Shown piece after piece: positions 42,859 through 52,181 of a DNA stretch of 64,000 nt. Under the pieces are notes generated by a model. The model was given only the letters and a program-made list of their open reading frames with translations, was not told the DNA's origin and did not search any database. The position numbers were made by a program, and so were the translations under genes. How positions within the stretch are numbered: the first letter of the stretch is position 1; every line of letters starts with the position of its first letter. Source of the DNA: Streptomyces neyagawaensis (GTDB taxonomy: Bacteria > Actinomycetota > Actinomycetes > Streptomycetales > Streptomycetaceae); assembly GCF_023516595.1 (NCBI RefSeq), contig NZ_JAMGBG010000001.1, forward strand, positions 534,887 to 598,886, written 5' to 3'.

Positions 42859-45800
42859 ATGGTCAGCTCCGCAGATCGAGCCCTCGACGGCTTCTCCCCC
42901 GCGACCCGCGGCTGGTTCACGGGGGCCTTCTCCGCGCCCACCGCGGCCCAGGCCGGGGCGTGGCGGGCCATCGGCGAGGGCTCGGACGTGCTGGTGGTGG
43001 CCCCGACCGGTTCCGGCAAGACCCTGGCCGCGTTCCTCGCCGCGTTGGACCAGCTGACGTCGACCCCGCCTCCGGCGGACCCGAGGAAGCGCTGCCGGGT
43101 GTTGTACGTGTCACCGCTGAAGGCACTCGCGGTGGACGTCGAGCGGAACCTGCGCAGTCCGCTGACCGGTATCCGCCAGGAGTCCGTTCGCCTGGGCCTG
43201 CCCGAGCCCGAGGTGAAGGTGGGCATCCGCTCGGGCGACACCCCGGCCGCCGAGCGCCGTGCCCTGGCCACTCGTCCGCCCGACATCCTCATCACCACCC
43301 CCGAGTCGCTGTTCCTCATGCTGACGTCGGCCACGCGCGACGCGCTGACGGGCGTGGAGACGGTGATCCTCGACGAGGTGCACGCGGTCGCGGGCACCAA
43401 GCGGGGCGCGCATCTCGCGCTGTCCCTGGAGCGGCTCGACGAACTGCTGCCGAAGCCCGCGCGCCGTATCGGCCTGTCCGCCACCGTGCGCCCCGTCGAC
43501 GAGGTGGCGCGCTATCTCTCCCCGCGCCGCAGGGTGGAGATCGTCCAGCCCCCCTCCGGCAAGGAGTTCGACCTCTCCGTGGTCGTCCCGGTGGAGGATC
43601 TGGGCGAGCTGGGCGGCTCCCCGGTCGCCGACGGGACCGAGGGTGCGGAACGCCCGTCGATCTGGCCCCATGTCGAGGAGCGGATCGCCGACCTGGTGCA
43701 GGCGCACCGCTCCACGATCGTCTTCGCCAACTCCCGCCGTCTCGCGGAACGCTTGTGCAACCGGCTGAACGAGATCGCGTACGAGCGGGCCACCGGCGAG
43801 CCCTTGGACGAACACCACGCCCCGGCCGAGCTGATGGGCGGATCGGGTGCCGCTCAGGGAGCGCCCCCGGTCCTCGCCCGCGCCCACCACGGCTCGGTCT
43901 CCAAGGAGCAGCGTGCCCTGGTCGAGGAGGACCTGAAGGCGGGCCGGCTGCCGGCCGTGGTCGCCACGTCCAGTCTTGAGCTGGGAATCGACATGGGTGC
44001 CGTGGACCTCGTGGTCCAGGTGGAGTCGCCACCGTCGGTCGCGTCCGGGCTGCAGCGTGTGGGACGCGCCGGACATCAGGTGGGAGCGGTCTCCACGGGC
44101 GTGGTCTTCCCGAAGTACCGCGGTGACCTGGTGCAGGCGGCCGTGGTCACGGAGCGGATGCGCACCGGCTCCATCGAGTCCCTGAGGATCCCGGGCAATC
44201 CCTTGGACGTGCTGGCGCAGCAGCTCGTCGCCATGACGTCGATGGACACCTGGCAGGTCGACGATCTGCTCGCCATGGTCCGGCGGGCCGCGCCCTTCGC
44301 CTCGCTCCCGGAGTCGGCGTTCACGGCGGTCCTCGACATGCTCGCCGGCCGCTATCCGTCCGACGCCTTCGCGGAACTGCGCCCGCGCGTGGTGTGGGAC
44401 CGGGTCACCGGCACCGTCACCGGCCGCCCCGGCGCCCAGCGCCTCGCGGTCACCTCCGGGGGCACCATCCCGGACCGCGGCCTCTTCGGGGTCTTCCTCG
44501 CCGGCTCCGACCCCAAGAAGGGCGGCGGCCGGGTCGGGGAGCTGGACGAGGAGATGGTGTACGAGTCGCGCATCGGGGACGTCTTCACGCTGGGCACCAG
44601 CTCGTGGCGCATCGAGGACATCACACGCGACCGGGTTCTGGTCTCCCCCGCACCGGGCGTTCCGGGCCGTCTGCCGTTCTGGAAGGGCGACCAGCTCGGC
44701 CGCCCGCTCGAACTGGGCCGCGCGGTGGGCGCTTTCCTGCGCGAAGTGGGCTCCCTGTCCCAGGAGGACGCCCGACTGCGCATGCTGGCCGCCGGCCTCG
44801 ACGCCTGGGCCGCGGACAACGTCCTCTCCTACCTCGCCGAACAACGCGAGGCCTGCGGCCATGTCCCGGACGACCGCACGATCGTCGTCGAGCGCTTCCG
44901 GGACGAGCTGGGCGACTGGCGGGTCGTCGTCCACTCGCCCTTCGGAGCCCAGGTCCACGCCCCGTGGGCGCTCGCCCTCGGTGCCCGGTTGTCCGAGCGG
45001 TACGGCATGGACGCCCAGGTCATGCACGCCGACGACGGCATCGTGCTGCGGCTGCCGGACGCCGACCTCATGGGCCTGGACCTCCTCGACATGGAGCCCA
45101 CGAAGGCCGGCACGGAGTACGACGCCGAGCAGGCGCCGGTCGGCGCGGCGGACGTCGCCTTCGACAAGGGCGAGGTCGACCAGATCGTCACCGACCAGGT
45201 GGGGGGCTCGGCCCTGTTCGCGTCCCGCTTCCGCGAGTGCGCCGCCCGCGCGCTCCTGCTGCCCCGCCGCAACCCCGGCAAGCGCACCCCACTGTGGCAG
45301 CAGCGGCAGCGGGCGGCCCAGCTGCTCCAGGTGGCGAGCGAGTTCGGCTCGTTCCCGATCGTCCTGGAAGCGGTCCGCGAATGCCTCCAGGACGTCTTCG
45401 ACGTGCCCGGACTCGCCGAACTGATGGGTGCCATCGAGTCCCGCAAGGTCCGTCTCGTCGAGGTCACCACCCCGGAGCCGTCACCGTTCGCCCGCTCGCT
45501 CCTCTTCGGCTATGTGGCCCAGTTCCTGTACGAGGGCGACTCACCGCTCGCCGAGCGCCGCGCCGCCGCCCTGTCGCTGGACTCGCGACTGCTGGCGGAG
45601 CTGCTGGGCCAGGCGGAGCTGCGCGAGCTGCTCGACGCCGAGGTGCTGACCGAACTGGAGCAGGAGCTCCAGTGGCTCACGGAGGACCGGCAGGTCAAGG
45701 ACGTAGAGGGCGTCGCGGACCTGCTCCGTCTGCTAGGCCCGCTCCAGGACGGCGAGTTGGCGGAGCGGGGTGCCGAGCCGCAGTGGGCGCGGGATCTGGC

Positions 45801-47868
45801 CGGAGCCCGGCGCGCCATCCGGGTCCGGATCGCGGGCATCGACCACTGGGCCGCGATCGAGGACGCCGGCCGCCTGCGGGACGCGCTCGGCACGGCTCTG
45901 CCCGTCGGTGTGCCGGAGGCGTTCACCGAACCGGTCAAGGACCCGCTCGGCGACCTCCTCGCCCGGTACGCGCGCACCCATGGCCCGTTCACATCGGCCA
46001 CGGCGGCGGCCCGCTTCGGCCTCGGCGTGGCCGTCACGGAGGGCGCGCTGCACCGGCTCGCCGCGAGCGGCCGGGTCGTGCAGGGCGAGTTCCACCCGGC
46101 GGGCATCGGTCAGGAGTGGTGCGACGCGGCCGTACTGCGCCGACTGCGCCGCCGCTCCCTCGCCGCGCTGCGGCACGAACTGGAGCCGGTGCCGCCCGCC
46201 GCGCTCGCCCAGTTCCTGCCCCAGTGGCAGCACGTCGGCGGCGGACACGGGCTGCGCGGCATCGACGGCCTGGTGCGGGCGGTCGAGCAGTTGCAGGGCG
46301 CCTCCGTGCCCGCGTCCGCCCTGGAGAAGCTGGTCCTGCCGTCCCGGGTCGCCCAGTACACCCCCGCGATGCTCGATGAGCTGACAGCCGCCGGAGAGGT
46401 CGTGTGGGCGGGCGCCGGTGCCCTCCCCGGCAAGGACGGCTGGGTGTCGCTGTATCTGGCGGACACGGCCCCGCTGCTCCTCCCGTCCCCGCACCCGCTG
46501 GAGCTGACCGCACTCCACCAGTCCGTCCTGGACGCATTGTCCGGCGGTTACGGCCTGTTCTTCCGTCAGATCGCCGACCAGGTCCGCGCCACGACTCACC
46601 CCGACGCCACCGATCCCCAACTGGCCGACATCATCTGGGACCTGGCCTGGTCGGGCCGCCTCACCAACGACACACTCACCCCCATGCGCTCCCTGCTCGG
46701 CTCGGGCCGTACTGCGGGTTCCACGGCCCACCGCGCCAAGCGCACCGTTCCGCGGGGCCGCTACGGCTCCCTGACCGCCGCGGCACGCACCCAGTCCCGT
46801 ACGGGGCCGCCCACGGTCGCGGGCCGCTGGTCCCTGCTCCCCGCCCACGAACCCGACGCCACCGTCCGCGCCCACGCCGTCGCCCGCACCCTCCTCGACC
46901 GGCACGGCGTGGTCACCCGGGGTGCCGTATCCGCCGAGGGCATCGAGGGCGGGTTCTCGGCGGCGTACCGGGTCCTGTCCGTGTTCGAGGAGAGCGGCCA
47001 GGCCCGCCGCGGCTACGTGGTCGAGGGACTCGGCGCGGCCCAGTTCGCCATGGACGGCGCGGTGGACCGCCTGCGCGCGGTGGCCAACGCCCGCGAAAGG
47101 GGCGAGACCGCTCCAGGCATGGTCCCGAACGGCCACGCCCAGGCCCCCGCCCCGACACCCGGCTCCCCCACCAGCCCCGGCGACCTGGACCTCCCCGACT
47201 GGCTCACCGACGACACCTTCCCCACCACGGACGACACTTTCGGAACCACGACGCCCCCCACCGGGGCGCCCAGGACGACCCCCACCGGGACGGCTCCCTC
47301 CGGGCCCACGCCACCCCCGAACTCGCCCTCCGGTTTCCCGTCACCCGACGGCCATGACGGCTACGGCGGCACGAGCGGTCGCAGCGGTTACGGCAGTTAC
47401 GGCGAGTACGGCCTCCAAGGCCCTCCGGGTGCCCAAGGTCGGAACGGCCCACCGAACCGCGCCCGCACCGCCCCCTCCAACCGAGCCGTGGTCCTGGCCG
47501 CCGCCGACCCCGCGAACGCCTACGGGGCCGCCCTCTCCTGGCCCGACCCGCCCACCGAAGCCGGGCACAAGCCGGGCCGCAAGGCGGGCTCGCTGGTCGT
47601 CCTCGTCGACGGCGAGCTCACCCTCTACATGGAGCGCGGCGGCAAGACCCTCCTGGCCTGGCCCGCCGACCCGGATGCCAGACCCCAGGACGACCCACGC
47701 CTCCGCCCGGCAGCCGAGGCCCTGGCCACCGCCGCCCGGGCCGGCTCCCTCGGCACGGTCACCGTGGAACGCGTGAACGGCGCCTCCGCCCTCACGTCCC
47801 CCCACGGCCCGCTCCTGGAGGCAGCAGGCTTCATCGCGACCCCTCGCGGCCTACGCATCCGCGCCTGA
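42859..47868 (+). CDS. lhr: Lhr-type large ATP-dependent helicase
   Basis: The 1669-residue protein is a Lhr-family superfamily 2 helicase, thought to translocate 3'-5' on DNA and to act in repair. It has Walker A APTGSGKT near residue 45, a DEVH box (VILDEVHAV), the motif SATVRPVDEVA, and helicase lobe 2 with LGIDMGAVDLV and LQRVGRAGH. A long Lhr-core and C-terminal region follow. Residues about 1420-1570 are a Pro/Thr/Gly-rich linker before a final domain that begins AVVLAAADPANAYGAAL. The ATG at 42859 is chosen. Next to it lies a Nei-type glycosylase gene, a pairing known in mycobacteria. Confidence 0.94.
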   Translation: MVSSADRALDGFSPATRGWFTGAFSAPTAAQAGAWRAIGEGSDVLVVAPTGSGKTLAAFLAALDQLTSTPPPADPRKRCRVLYVSPLKALAVDVERNLRSPLTGIRQESVRLGLPEPEVKVGIRSGDTPAAERRALATRPPDILITTPESLFLMLTSATRDALTGVETVILDEVHAVAGTKRGAHLALSLERLDELLPKPARRIGLSATVRPVDEVARYLSPRRRVEIVQPPSGKEFDLSVVVPVEDLGELGGSPVADGTEGAERPSIWPHVEERIADLVQAHRSTIVFANSRRLAERLCNRLNEIAYERATGEPLDEHHAPAELMGGSGAAQGAPPVLARAHHGSVSKEQRALVEEDLKAGRLPAVVATSSLELGIDMGAVDLVVQVESPPSVASGLQRVGRAGHQVGAVSTGVVFPKYRGDLVQAAVVTERMRTGSIESLRIPGNPLDVLAQQLVAMTSMDTWQVDDLLAMVRRAAPFASLPESAFTAVLDMLAGRYPSDAFAELRPRVVWDRVTGTVTGRPGAQRLAVTSGGTIPDRGLFGVFLAGSDPKKGGGRVGELDEEMVYESRIGDVFTLGTSSWRIEDITRDRVLVSPAPGVPGRLPFWKGDQLGRPLELGRAVGAFLREVGSLSQEDARLRMLAAGLDAWAADNVLSYLAEQREACGHVPDDRTIVVERFRDELGDWRVVVHSPFGAQVHAPWALALGARLSERYGMDAQVMHADDGIVLRLPDADLMGLDLLDMEPTKAGTEYDAEQAPVGAADVAFDKGEVDQIVTDQVGGSALFASRFRECAARALLLPRRNPGKRTPLWQQRQRAAQLLQVASEFGSFPIVLEAVRECLQDVFDVPGLAELMGAIESRKVRLVEVTTPEPSPFARSLLFGYVAQFLYEGDSPLAERRAAALSLDSRLLAELLGQAELRELLDAEVLTELEQELQWLTEDRQVKDVEGVADLLRLLGPLQDGELAERGAEPQWARDLAGARRAIRVRIAGIDHWAAIEDAGRLRDALGTALPVGVPEAFTEPVKDPLGDLLARYARTHGPFTSATAAARFGLGVAVTEGALHRLAASGRVVQGEFHPAGIGQEWCDAAVLRRLRRRSLAALRHELEPVPPAALAQFLPQWQHVGGGHGLRGIDGLVRAVEQLQGASVPASALEKLVLPSRVAQYTPAMLDELTAAGEVVWAGAGALPGKDGWVSLYLADTAPLLLPSPHPLELTALHQSVLDALSGGYGLFFRQIADQVRATTHPDATDPQLADIIWDLAWSGRLTNDTLTPMRSLLGSGRTAGSTAHRAKRTVPRGRYGSLTAAARTQSRTGPPTVAGRWSLLPAHEPDATVRAHAVARTLLDRHGVVTRGAVSAEGIEGGFSAAYRVLSVFEESGQARRGYVVEGLGAAQFAMDGAVDRLRAVANARERGETAPGMVPNGHAQAPAPTPGSPTSPGDLDLPDWLTDDTFPTTDDTFGTTTPPTGAPRTTPTGTAPSGPTPPPNSPSGFPSPDGHDGYGGTSGRSGYGSYGEYGLQGPPGAQGRNGPPNRARTAPSNRAVVLAAADPANAYGAALSWPDPPTEAGHKPGRKAGSLVVLVDGELTLYMERGGKTLLAWPADPDARPQDDPRLRPAAEALATAARAGSLGTVTVERVNGASALTSPHGPLLEAAGFIATPRGLRIRA

Positions 47869-47915
47869 GCCGCCACCCGACGCCCCCACCCCCTCCGCCA
47901 TGCCACCCTTGACCC

Positions 47916-48776
47916 ATGCCCGAAGGTGACACCGTCTGGCAGACGGCGAAACGGCTGCACGCCGCCCTCGCCGGCAAGGTGCTGTACCGCTCCGACCTGC
48001 GCGTGCCGAAGTACGCGACAGCCGACCTCACCGGCCGAACAGTCCTCGACGTCACCCCGCGGGGCAAGCACCTGCTGACCCGTATCGAGGGCGGTCTCAC
48101 ACTGCACTCGCACCTGCGGATGGACGGCTCCTGGAAGGTGTACGGAAACGCCGAACGCTGGACCGGAGGCCCCACGCACCAGATCCGCGCGATCCTGGGC
48201 ACCCTCGACCGCACAGCCGTCGGCTACCGCCTCCCCGTCCTGGAACTGTTGCGCACCACCGACGAACACCGAGCCGTCGGCCACCTCGGCCCCGATCTGC
48301 TCGGCCCCGACTGGGACCCCGACCTGGCCCTCGCCAATCTCCAGAGCGACCCCGCGCGCCCCCTCGGCGAAGCCCTCCTCGACCAGCGCAATCTCGCCGG
48401 CATCGGCAACGTCTACAAGAGCGAGCTCTGCTTCCTGCTGCGCGTCACCCCATGGCTTCCCGTCGGCGCACTCCCGCAGGACCGCGCCGCTCTGCTTCCG
48501 GCCCTCGCCAAGAAGCTCCTCGAAGCCAACCGTGACCGCCAGATCCGCAGCACCACAGGCCTCCGCCTCCACGACCTGTTCGTGTACGGCCGCGCCCCAC
48601 GCCCCTGTCTGCGCTGCAACACCCCCATCCGGGCCGGTGACCAGGGCGACGGCTCCCGCGAACGCCCCACCTACTGGTGCCCCACCTGCCAACAGGGCCC
48701 GGCCCCGGCACCGGGCACCCCCAGAGCGACCCACTCGCGCCCCCAGCGCCGTACCCCGAACCGACCCACTAATTGA
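47916..48776 (+). CDS. nei: Fpg/Nei-family DNA glycosylase (endonuclease VIII-like)
   Basis: The enzyme excises oxidised bases by beta/delta elimination. The 286-residue protein starts with the catalytic MPEGDTVW (Pro2, Glu3; the Nei2-type start). It has the H2TH region DQRNLAGIGNVYKSE and a C-terminal zinc finger with cysteines in PCLRCN and YWCPTCQ. The finger is followed by about 25 disordered residues. The gene follows lhr by 47 bases on the same strand; the two are likely co-transcribed and act in the same repair route. Unlike MutM/Fpg, the Trp of DTVW points to Nei2. Confidence 0.93.
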   Translation: MPEGDTVWQTAKRLHAALAGKVLYRSDLRVPKYATADLTGRTVLDVTPRGKHLLTRIEGGLTLHSHLRMDGSWKVYGNAERWTGGPTHQIRAILGTLDRTAVGYRLPVLELLRTTDEHRAVGHLGPDLLGPDWDPDLALANLQSDPARPLGEALLDQRNLAGIGNVYKSELCFLLRVTPWLPVGALPQDRAALLPALAKKLLEANRDRQIRSTTGLRLHDLFVYGRAPRPCLRCNTPIRAGDQGDGSRERPTYWCPTCQQGPAPAPGTPRATHSRPQRRTPNRPTN

Positions 48777-48802
48777 CGACCCGTCAGAAACGCTCGTACG
48801 GT
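48773..48802 (+). promoter_or_regulatory. Promoter for the short-chain dehydrogenase gene
   Basis: TTGACG (48773-48778), 18 bases, TACGGT (48797-48802). The likely start of RNA coincides with the ATG at 48809. It overlaps the nei stop codon. Confidence 0.65.
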
Positions 48803-48808
48803 CACTGC

Positions 48809-49576
48809 ATGCCCATCAAGGCGTACGACCTGTCCGGCCGCACCGCGTTCGTCACGGGAGCCGCCGGTGGCATCGGCCGCGCCTCGGCCGTTCTGCTCGC
48901 CGAGGCCGGGGCGACCGTGCACTGCGCGGACCTCGACGTGCAGGGACTGCACGAGACGGCCACGTTGATCAAGGAGGCGGGCGGCACCGCCCACACCCAC
49001 CCCGTCGACGTCACCGACCGCGCCCGGCTCACGCAGGCGGTGGCCGCCTGCGAGGGCGACCTCCATGTGATGGCGGCGATCGCCGGGATCATGCACAGCA
49101 GCCCCGTGCTGGAGACTCGGGACGAGGACCTCGACCGGGTGTGGAGGGTCAACTTCAAAGGCGTGCTGTACGCCTGTCAGGAAGCGGCCCGCCACATGAT
49201 CGCCGGCGGGACGCGGGGCAGCATCGTCACCATGGCCTCCGGCGCCGTGGACACCGGGGGGCCCGGGCTTCTCTGCTACGGCGTGACCAAAGCCGCAGTG
49301 GTCCAGCTGACGAAGACGCTGGCCACCGAGGTCGGCCCGCACGGCATCCGTGTCAACGCGGTGGCGCCCGGGTGGACCCGTACCCCCATGACCGACCGCC
49401 ACGACAACGAGGCACAGGCGCGGACCGAGTCGTTCATGGCTCGTCTGTCACCGCTGGGCCGGGTCGGCGAGCCCGACGACATCGCGCACGCCGTGCTGCA
49501 CCTCGCCTCCGACGCCTCGTCGTTCACCACGGGCCAGATCATCCGCCCGAACGGCGGCGTCGCCATGCCGTGGTGA
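48809..49576 (+). CDS. Short-chain dehydrogenase/reductase
   Basis: The 255-residue SDR has the cofactor motif TGAAGGIGR near residue 16, the structural NAG-like motif AIAGIMH, and a catalytic triad with Ser in TMASGA, Tyr in LCYGVTKAA and the following Lys. TADLD-like Asp at the end of beta 2 (CADLD) suggests NAD preference. The substrate is unknown. I chose the ATG at 48809, which lies six bases after TACGGT of a good promoter (TTGACG at 48773-48778, 18-base spacer), implying a leaderless message. A longer frame would start at 48773. Confidence 0.9.
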   Translation: MPIKAYDLSGRTAFVTGAAGGIGRASAVLLAEAGATVHCADLDVQGLHETATLIKEAGGTAHTHPVDVTDRARLTQAVAACEGDLHVMAAIAGIMHSSPVLETRDEDLDRVWRVNFKGVLYACQEAARHMIAGGTRGSIVTMASGAVDTGGPGLLCYGVTKAAVVQLTKTLATEVGPHGIRVNAVAPGWTRTPMTDRHDNEAQARTESFMARLSPLGRVGEPDDIAHAVLHLASDASSFTTGQIIRPNGGVAMPW

Positions 49577-49669
49577 CCCCAGGAAGACCCCAAGGCGCTG
49601 CCACGCGCCCCCATGCCCCCTCCGGCTCACCCGCAAGCCCCCGCCTCCGCCCCCGCGAGTCGACCTGAA

Positions 49670-49921
49670 TCAACCACCGCACGCCCCGCGAGCCTGAGCG
49701 CCCCCAGCCACCCCCTCGTCCCGCTCCTCACACCGTTCGCCCCGCCCCTCTCCCCCGCACCCCTTCGGCACGCAATGCACGGGCAGGAGACTCAGCCCCC
49801 ACCCCCCGGCCACGACCGCCCCCTCCACCGCGTCGGCATCCGGCACGACAGCGAGTCGCAGCACTCCCCACCACCACAGCGCACCGAGCCCCAGAGTCGC
49901 CCCCCAGCGCACTATCCGCAT
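49670..49921 (-). CDS. Small membrane-associated hypothetical protein
   Basis: The 83-residue frame begins MRIVRWGATLGLGALWWWGVLRL, a single hydrophobic segment, followed by VVPDADAVEGAVVAGGWGLS and LLPVHCVPKG. GGAGG lies 8 bases before the ATG at 49921, a good sign of a real gene. The tail is Glu/Gly/Arg-rich. It has no recognised family; it may be a short membrane protein. It is flanked by the SDR gene and the dpsB region. Confidence 0.55.
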   Translation of the reverse strand: MRIVRWGATLGLGALWWWGVLRLAVVPDADAVEGAVVAGGWGLSLLPVHCVPKGCGGEGRGERCEERDEGVAGGAQARGACGG

Positions 49922-50316
49922 AGCCGCCACCTCCAGGCCTTCGGGCCTCACCAGAACGACGCTAGACGGCCCTCGACACGGCCGGGGAGGGCGCACCACC
50001 GGCACAGGGACGCACAACTCACTCACGGGGGCGGCACCCACACGGCGCCCGGCGCGCCCCGCAGCCTCACACCGCTCTGGACACGCACCCGGCGCACCCA
50101 CCGACCGCACCGGAGCGCACCGTCCACCCACCGGCGCCCGGCCCAGCCGTAGCCGCGACCGCGGCGCTGCCCGTCACAGTCCCCGAGCCGCAGCGCCCGC
50201 CCCGCAGGACCACACCGCACCCACCCGGCACGAAGCACCCGGCACGAAGCACCAACCACAGCCACAGCCACAGCCACAGCCACAGCCACAGCCACAGCCA
50301 CAGCCACAGCCAGGTG
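49922..50316. other. Gap upstream of the small membrane gene, holding repeats
   Basis: No gene is supported. Both strands are open but encode only Pro/Arg/Ala-rich sequence. A 14-bp direct repeat (CACCCGGCACGAAG twice, about 50222-50249) and the hexanucleotide array at 50256-50309 occupy its right end. Confidence 0.5.
50256..50309. repeat. Hexanucleotide microsatellite (CCACAG)9
   Basis: Nine perfect tandem copies of CCACAG plus a partial copy lie four bases downstream of the dpsB stop codon on the minus strand. Read in the dpsB frame beyond the stop, it would encode an Ala-Val repeat. The array can change length by slippage. Confidence 0.95.
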
Positions 50317-50787
50317 CTATCCGTTCTCCGCCTGGAACATCCAATGGTGCTTCTCGAGATCCGCCGTGATCCCGATGAAGATGTCCTGGCTCACCGGATC
50401 CGCCTCCGCGGTGCTCTCCACCCGCGTCCGCATCCGGGTGATCACCGCGCCGAGCGCTTCCACCAGCGTTCCCACGGCGTCCGTGTCCTTGACCCAGCCG
50501 TCGGGCACCTTGCCGATGCCGCTGGTCCCGGCCACCGTCGCGGCCCGCCCGTCCGGCGAGACGCCGAGCGTGGCCGCTCGCTCGGCGACCGTGTCGGAGT
50601 GCAGTCGCGCGGTGTCCACGACCTCGTCGAGCTGCAGATGGACCGTACGGAAGCGGGGTCCGACGACGTTCCAGTGGATCTGCTTGGCCACGAGGGACAG
50701 GTCCACGAGATCGACCAGGGCGCCTTGCAGCGCCTCGGAGACGGTCTTGAGGTCGGCTTCGGACAGCGGGCTCTTGACGACGTACAT
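50317..50787 (-). CDS. dpsB: Dps-family miniferritin (DpsB type)
   Basis: The 156-residue ferritin-like protein oxidises and stores iron and can bind DNA, protecting it during starvation or stress. Its ferroxidase residues are in KQIHWNVVGP (His), LQLDEVVD (Asp/Glu) and DTARLHSD. The N-terminus is short (MYVVKSPLSE), without the long basic tail of some Dps. The ATG at 50787 is preceded by GGAG at 7 bases. Upstream GTACGT repeats (50808-50826) may be control elements. From memory, Streptomyces hold several dps genes and this locus corresponds to dpsB. It stands alone, next to an unusual microsatellite. Confidence 0.92.
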   Translation of the reverse strand: MYVVKSPLSEADLKTVSEALQGALVDLVDLSLVAKQIHWNVVGPRFRTVHLQLDEVVDTARLHSDTVAERAATLGVSPDGRAATVAGTSGIGKVPDGWVKDTDAVGTLVEALGAVITRMRTRVESTAEADPVSQDIFIGITADLEKHHWMFQAENG

Positions 50788-51148
50788 CGGCGCGCTCCGG
50801 TTCTCGAGGGTACGTACAGACGTACGACCTGGTCGGCCCTACGCCCTTGACGACGGTGTGCGGGCACGAACTGCTCGCGCGCACGCCCCCGAGCCCGCCC
50901 CTCCACCATGACCGCACACCCCCACCCCGGCAAACGGGAACCCCCAAGCACCCGCCCCTCTCACCAGCCCCCGCCCCGCTCCGGCCTCCTCCTCCCCCTC
51001 TGCCTCCCCCCTCCCCCCCCCGCTCACCCCACGCAAAAGCCCCGGCCGACACCCCCAGGTCTCCCTGGAGGCCCGCCCGGGGCTTCCATCGCGCTTCTAC
51101 TTCTACTTCAGCGGCGTGCGCCGAACCTCACGCATACACGTGCGGCTG
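50788..51148. other. Region upstream of dpsB and downstream of clgR
   Basis: No gene is seen. It holds the repeated GTACGT motifs near 50808-50826, a C9 homopolymer at 51013-51021 inside a C/T-rich tract, and the clgR terminator hairpin. Confidence 0.5.
51035..51085 (-). terminator. Rho-independent terminator of clgR
   Basis: On the minus strand an AAGCCCCGG arm pairs with CCGGGGCTT and ends in TTTT, behind the clgR stop. One bulge is present in the stem. Confidence 0.75.
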
Positions 51149-51526
51149 TCACGCCGCCACGACGTCCACCGCTTCGGTGGGCGCCTTGATCGTGACCCGC
51201 TCCGGTGGCACACCGGCCACCGACACGGAGTTGAGCATGGGTCGACGCACTGGTGCTGGCACCGGCTCGGTGGCCGCTGCGGACTGGGCCAGCTCGGCAA
51301 GGGCGAGCTCGTCACTCACTTCCCGCATGAGCTCGGACATCCGTACGTCCAGCGCGTCGCAAATGGCGGAGAGCAGCTCGGAGGAAGCCTCCTTCTGCCC
51401 CCGCTCCACCTCGGAGAGATAGCCGAGTGAGACTCGGGCGGACGAGGAGACTTCGCGCAGAGTACGGCCCTGGCGCTGGCGCTGCCGACGCAGCACGTCA
51501 CCAAGCAGGCGACGGAGCAGAATCAT
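51149..51526 (-). CDS. clgR: XRE-family regulator ClgR
   Basis: ClgR activates genes for the Clp and Lon proteases. The 125-residue protein begins [19 protein letters not shown] and has a Cro/C1-type helix-turn-helix at about residues 15-75 with [22 protein letters not shown] and [11 protein letters not shown]. It closely resembles mycobacterial ClgR in this region. The C-terminus ends in VVAA, in keeping with a tail recognised by ClpP. The gene follows cinA (109-base gap) in the order pgsA-cinA-clgR, the same neighbourhood as in Mycobacterium. A frame reading 11 residues further upstream lacks a ribosome site. Confidence 0.85.
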   Translation of the reverse strand: MILLRRLLGDVLRRQRQRQGRTLREVSSSARVSLGYLSEVERGQKEASSELLSAICDALDVRMSELMREVSDELALAELAQSAAATEPVPAPVRRPMLNSVSVAGVPPERVTIKAPTEAVDVVAA

Positions 51527-51635
51527 CGGTGGCTCCCTCCTCGGACCGTGTAGCCGCATCCTTCACGCCCCACCGTACCGCCTCGCGCTGCGGCCGTGCG
51601 GGGAGCGCTGTTGTGTTCACTCAGGGCTGCAAACA

Positions 51636-52181
51636 TCAAGTCCCCCCGTTCTGTTCCGTATCCTGTGCCCGCTCATTCCCGGTCTGTTCGCCCACGAGCT
51701 CCTGGAGGAGGAGTCCGAGCACGCTCCGTACACTCTCCATACGAATTTCCGCCCGGCCGCCGTTCAACCTCATCGACGCCACTTTCCCGCCATCGAATGT
51801 GCCCGAATCCGCGCCGAAGGGGCCGGCGACAGCGACATGGACCGTGCCGACGGGCTGCCCGTCCTGTGGGTCGGGGCCCGCGACCCCGGTGGTCGAAATT
51901 CCCCAGTCGGCGCCGAGCGCCTTGCGGACACCGTCCGCCATCTGGGCCGCGACCTGCGGATCCACCGCTCCGCGCTGGTCCAGGAGGGTGGGGTCGACAC
52001 CCAACAACTGGTGCTTCACCTCGGTCGCGTACGCGGTGACCGAGCCCCGGAAGGCCTGGGAGGCGCCGGGGACGTCCGTGATCGCGGCCGCGACCAGACC
52101 GCCGGTGAGCGACTCGGCGACGGCGAGCGTCTCGCCCCTCACCCTCAGTAGTCGCAGCACGTCAGCGGCTGTGGATGTCAC
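51636..52181 (-). CDS. cinA: CinA C-terminal domain protein, nicotinamide-nucleotide amidase (PncC-like)
   Basis: The 181-residue protein is the C-terminal, amidase-type domain of CinA/PncC, which deamidates nicotinamide mononucleotide in the pyridine nucleotide salvage cycle. It shows the family segments TLAVAESLTGGLVAAAITDVPGA and STTGVAGPDPQDG with the catalytic Ser. It lacks the molybdopterin-binding N-terminal domain of full-length CinA. The GTG at 52181 overlaps the pgsA stop (GTGA), which fixes the start. It is in an operon with rimO and pgsA. Confidence 0.92.
   Translation of the reverse strand: MTSTAADVLRLLRVRGETLAVAESLTGGLVAAAITDVPGASQAFRGSVTAYATEVKHQLLGVDPTLLDQRGAVDPQVAAQMADGVRKALGADWGISTTGVAGPDPQDGQPVGTVHVAVAGPFGADSGTFDGGKVASMRLNGGRAEIRMESVRSVLGLLLQELVGEQTGNERAQDTEQNGGT

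Noticed and set aside
50023..50307. Minus-strand open frame starting in the CCACAG array (Ala-Val repeat protein)
   Set aside because: It begins inside a microsatellite, has no ribosome site, and the rest is a random GC-rich frame.
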